Shown: piece after piece, positions 16,326 to 17,033 of the stretch | Layout: each line of letters starts with the position of its first letter | Numbering within the stretch: position 1 is the stretch's first letter | DNA from: Treponema sp. | GTDB lineage: Bacteria > Spirochaetota > Spirochaetia > Treponematales > Treponemataceae | Length of the DNA stretch: 17,033 nt | Assembly (NCBI GenBank): GCA_012513125.1 | Contig: JAAZCS010000187.1 | Location: 1 to 17,033 of the forward strand | Direction: 5' to 3' | Made by a program: the position numbers and the translations under genes | Notes under the pieces: generated by a model | Database searches by the model: none | The model's input: only the letters and a program-made list of their open reading frames with translations | Told to the model about the DNA's origin: nothing

Positions 16326-16863
16326 CAATCAATCCTTTTATTTCATTTACTTGTTTTAATATTTTCAAATTATCAGCTTGATTCATAAGCATTCCCTTGG
16401 CTAACGCGTCTAATTTTTCATTGACCACATTTACAATTTCCTCAGGATTAGCCAAAGACCTATTCATATCATTATTATAACTACTAAAATAATTTAATGG
16501 CGTATGATATCTTCTTTTTTTTCTTTTTGAGATATCATAATTATTATTTACAACAAAATTCAAAAACTGACGAACCGATTTCTTAAATTTTGCAATATTT
16601 GCATCTGAGATATTTTCAGAAAGATTATTTCCTGCTTCATCAACTGCATCTTTCAGAGCTACAATGGCATCATCAAAACTCAATTTACTTAATTCAGGTG
16701 GCAACCCATTAATTTCAACAGCATCATCAACTGATTTTTCTTTTAACAAGTCTGAAAACTTAGTCTTTCTCGAAGCTATTTTTTCACTTTTATTATCTTT
16801 AACTCTTTGATTTATTTGAGATTGAATACCAGCTAAGTAAGTTGAATTACCAAGAGGATCAAT
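16306..16863 (-). CDS. YaaR-family (DUF327) protein, probable ATT start
   Basis: The secure part (from the TTG at 16749, 147 residues) contains the YaaR hallmarks: IAKFKKSVRQFLNFVVNN, a basic SKRKKRRYHTPLNYF, and the closing heptad-like helix LKILKQVNEIKGLIVDLMQ. The open frame continues upstream without a stop as IDPLGNSTYLAGI, then QSQIN, then KTKFSDLLKEK. The last piece resembles the SFSNVLQ segment near residue 25-30 of Bacillus YaaR, so the TTG would cut off conserved sequence. The only candidate near the right place is an ATT (16863-16861), four bases after an AAAGAG and one base past the bactofilin stop, giving about 185 residues. The function is unknown; the family is helical and often next to ricT or holB. 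If ATT is not used, the protein starts at 16749. Confidence 0.78.
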   Translation of the reverse strand: MDPLGNSTYLAGIQSQINQRVKDNKSEKIASRKTKFSDLLKEKSVDDAVEINGLPPELSKLSFDDAIVALKDAVDEAGNNLSENISDANIAKFKKSVRQFLNFVVNNNYDISKRKKRRYHTPLNYFSSYNNDMNRSLANPEEIVNVVNEKLDALAKGMLMNQADNLKILKQVNEIKGLIVDLMQS

Positions 16864-16864
16864 T

Positions 16865-17032
16865 TCACTCTTTAAAACTAGCCTTTTCTTTTATAGATTT
16901 TTCCTGATTATATTTCACCACTTCTTCTTCGTATCTTTTTTCATCTTTAATTGATATACAGTGTCCATGAATTATAACTTTATCTTCAATCTGAATTCTT
17001 TTTGACAAAACATCACCAATAACTACAGAACT
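16865..17032 (-). CDS. Bactofilin-like polymer-forming protein, partial C-terminus
   Basis: I translated the last 55 codons by hand; the gene begins outside the right edge. The visible part starts SSVVIGDVLSKRIQIEDKV, then IIHGHCISI, which matches the end of a bactofilin beta-helix core (repeats of the type GDV..S.RI.I..GV.I.G.C). It ends in a charged tail rich in Lys and Glu (KDEKRYEEEVVKY onward). Bactofilins polymerise into cytoskeletal filaments without nucleotides and influence cell shape; in spirochaetes and Helicobacter-like bacteria they help maintain helical form. The TGA (16867-16865) is followed after one base by the probable start of the yaaR-like gene, so the two are translationally coupled. 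Only the C-terminal turns are seen, so the call is moderate. Confidence 0.65.
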   Translation of the reverse strand, partial: SSVVIGDVLSKRIQIEDKVIIHGHCISIKDEKRYEEEVVKYNQEKSIKEKASFKE

Positions 17033-17033
17033 A

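Noticed and set aside
1..17033. CRISPR array, insertion sequence, tRNA or prophage genes
   Set aside because: I saw no regularly spaced repeats, no transposase or integrase motifs, and no tRNA-like fold; genes are dense and of housekeeping or envelope type.

Overview
The window is AT-rich (roughly one third G+C by eye) and gene-dense. It looks like a chromosome segment of a host-associated spirochaete, most likely Treponema or a close relative. This rests on gene content: a bactofilin next to a YaaR-family gene and a PSP1/RicT gene, a MinD-like ATPase with a coiled-coil tail next to lgt, a GerMN-domain protein in a double-membrane setting, and large lipoprotein and barrel-like surface genes. 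No mobile element, CRISPR array, rRNA or tRNA gene was recognised.

Layout. At the left edge an S41 (CtpA-type) peptidase lipoprotein runs off the window on the minus strand, divergent from a MinD/ParA-like ATPase and lgt (+). A bidirectional terminator separates lgt from a convergent branched-chain amino-acid-type binding lipoprotein (-). Its promoter region faces a two-gene + strand unit made of an 818-residue Ser/Thr-rich lipoprotein and a 410-residue exported protein resembling an outer-membrane barrel. I cannot assign either to a named family. Next is an NfnAB-type pair (flavin/ferredoxin:NADP oxidoreductase and a GltD-like subunit), closed by a strong hairpin terminator, and then a membrane-anchored GerMN protein. 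The rest is on the minus strand, in transcription order: bactofilin (partial), YaaR family, RicT/PSP1, a SAM methyltransferase, prolyl-tRNA synthetase and an exported protein of unknown function.

How they fit together. Several genes serve the envelope: Lgt lipidates prolipoproteins, and at least three proteins here carry lipoboxes (S41 peptidase, binding protein, large surface lipoprotein). NfnAB would balance NADH, NADPH and ferredoxin in an anaerobe. The bactofilin-YaaR-RicT-methyltransferase-proS row is tightly spaced and looks like a housekeeping operon.

Most notable points. (1) proS is interrupted by one in-frame TAA although the rest of the gene is intact. (2) Four genes (S41 peptidase, MinD-like, GerMN, proS) lack a Shine-Dalgarno and each has a -10-like hexamer exactly at bases -12 to -7 before the ATG, as expected for leaderless mRNAs. 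(3) The yaaR-like gene has no ATG/GTG/TTG at the position its conserved N-terminus requires; an ATT just after the bactofilin stop is the best candidate. (4) The large lipoprotein and barrel-like gene pair has its own strong promoter and is the best candidate for an undescribed surface system.
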